Source of the DNA: Lysobacterales bacterium
GTDB lineage: Bacteria; Pseudomonadota; Gammaproteobacteria; Xanthomonadales; Xanthomonadaceae
NCBI GenBank assembly: GCA_015655035.1
Contig: JAATFS010000068.1
Location: 1 to 5,815, forward strand
Length of the DNA: 5,815 nt
Reading direction: 5' to 3'
Part shown: one piece after another, positions 5,765-5,815 of the stretch
How the letters are laid out: every line of letters starts with the position of its first letter
Position numbering within the stretch: position 1 is the stretch's first letter
Notes under the pieces: model-generated
The model's database searches: none
Told to the model about the DNA's origin: nothing
What the model saw: only the letters and a program-made list of their open reading frames with translations
Position numbers and translations under genes: made by a program

Positions 5765-5815
5765 ATGAAGCTGACCAAGAAAGCCGAAGCCACCCGCCAG
5801 CACATTCTCGACGCA
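5765..5815 (+). CDS. TetR-family transcriptional regulator, N-terminal part
   Basis: Only 17 codons are present before the window ends: MKLTKKAEATRQHILDA. The pattern of basic residues followed by 'TRxxILDA' is the classic first helix of the TetR-family helix-turn-helix domain. The start is supported by AGGA at 5753-5756 with an 8-base spacer. It diverges from katE across about 320 bases and has a palindrome directly upstream, suggesting autorepression. The ligand-binding domain lies outside the window, so the inducer and targets are unknown; control of katE or of a downstream gene off the right edge are both possible. Confidence 0.75.
   Translation, partial: MKLTKKAEATRQHILDA

Noticed and set aside
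1..5815. tRNA, rRNA, CRISPR array, insertion sequence or toxin-antitoxin system
   Set aside because: None seen: no clustered direct repeats with spacers, no transposase-like frame, no cloverleaf-like or ribosomal sequence, and the window is filled by ordinary metabolic and stress genes.

Overview
The window looks like chromosome of a Xanthomonas-type gammaproteobacterium. Coding DNA is GC-rich with G/C-ending codons. The two complete genes are a secreted GH20 beta-N-acetylhexosaminidase (nahA-like) and a large-subunit, HPII-type catalase (katE). This combination and gene style fit Xanthomonas. The genus is inferred from recognition of the proteins, not from a database search.

Layout, left to right. 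Positions 1-131 hold the first 43 codons of a minus-strand sodium:solute symporter (SSS) gene that leaves the window. Positions 170-316 (minus) hold a 48-codon small ORF with a good ribosome-binding site, of uncertain reality. Positions 338-2728 (minus) are the GH20 hexosaminidase. Positions 2729-3313 are a 585-base non-coding region: nahA leader, a TTGACA box inside a LacI-type near-palindrome, a strikingly AT-rich block (about 64% A+T over 160 bases), and a strong hairpin terminator just behind katE. Positions 3314-5443 (minus) are katE. Positions 5444-5764 are a divergent control region unusually rich in palindromes and GGATGC hexamers. Positions 5765-5815 (plus) are the first 17 codons of a TetR-family regulator that leaves the window.

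How the genes fit together. nahA and the symporter lie in the same direction and are probably one transcription unit: the periplasmic or secreted enzyme would trim terminal N-acetylhexosamine from chitin or N-glycan fragments, and the symporter could import a released sugar. The LacI-type site upstream would suit sugar-induced control. katE has its own terminator and is probably a separate unit for peroxide defence. The partly seen TetR-family gene diverges from katE, has its own operator-like palindrome, and a related half-site lies in front of katE, so it may also act on katE.

No clearly new multi-gene system is visible. The best leads are the KatE residue that replaces the histidine of the E. 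coli HPII His-Tyr crosslink (Cys361), the repeated GGATGC and inverted-repeat architecture in front of katE, the operator-promoter overlap upstream of nahA, and the uncharacterised C-terminal domain of NahA.
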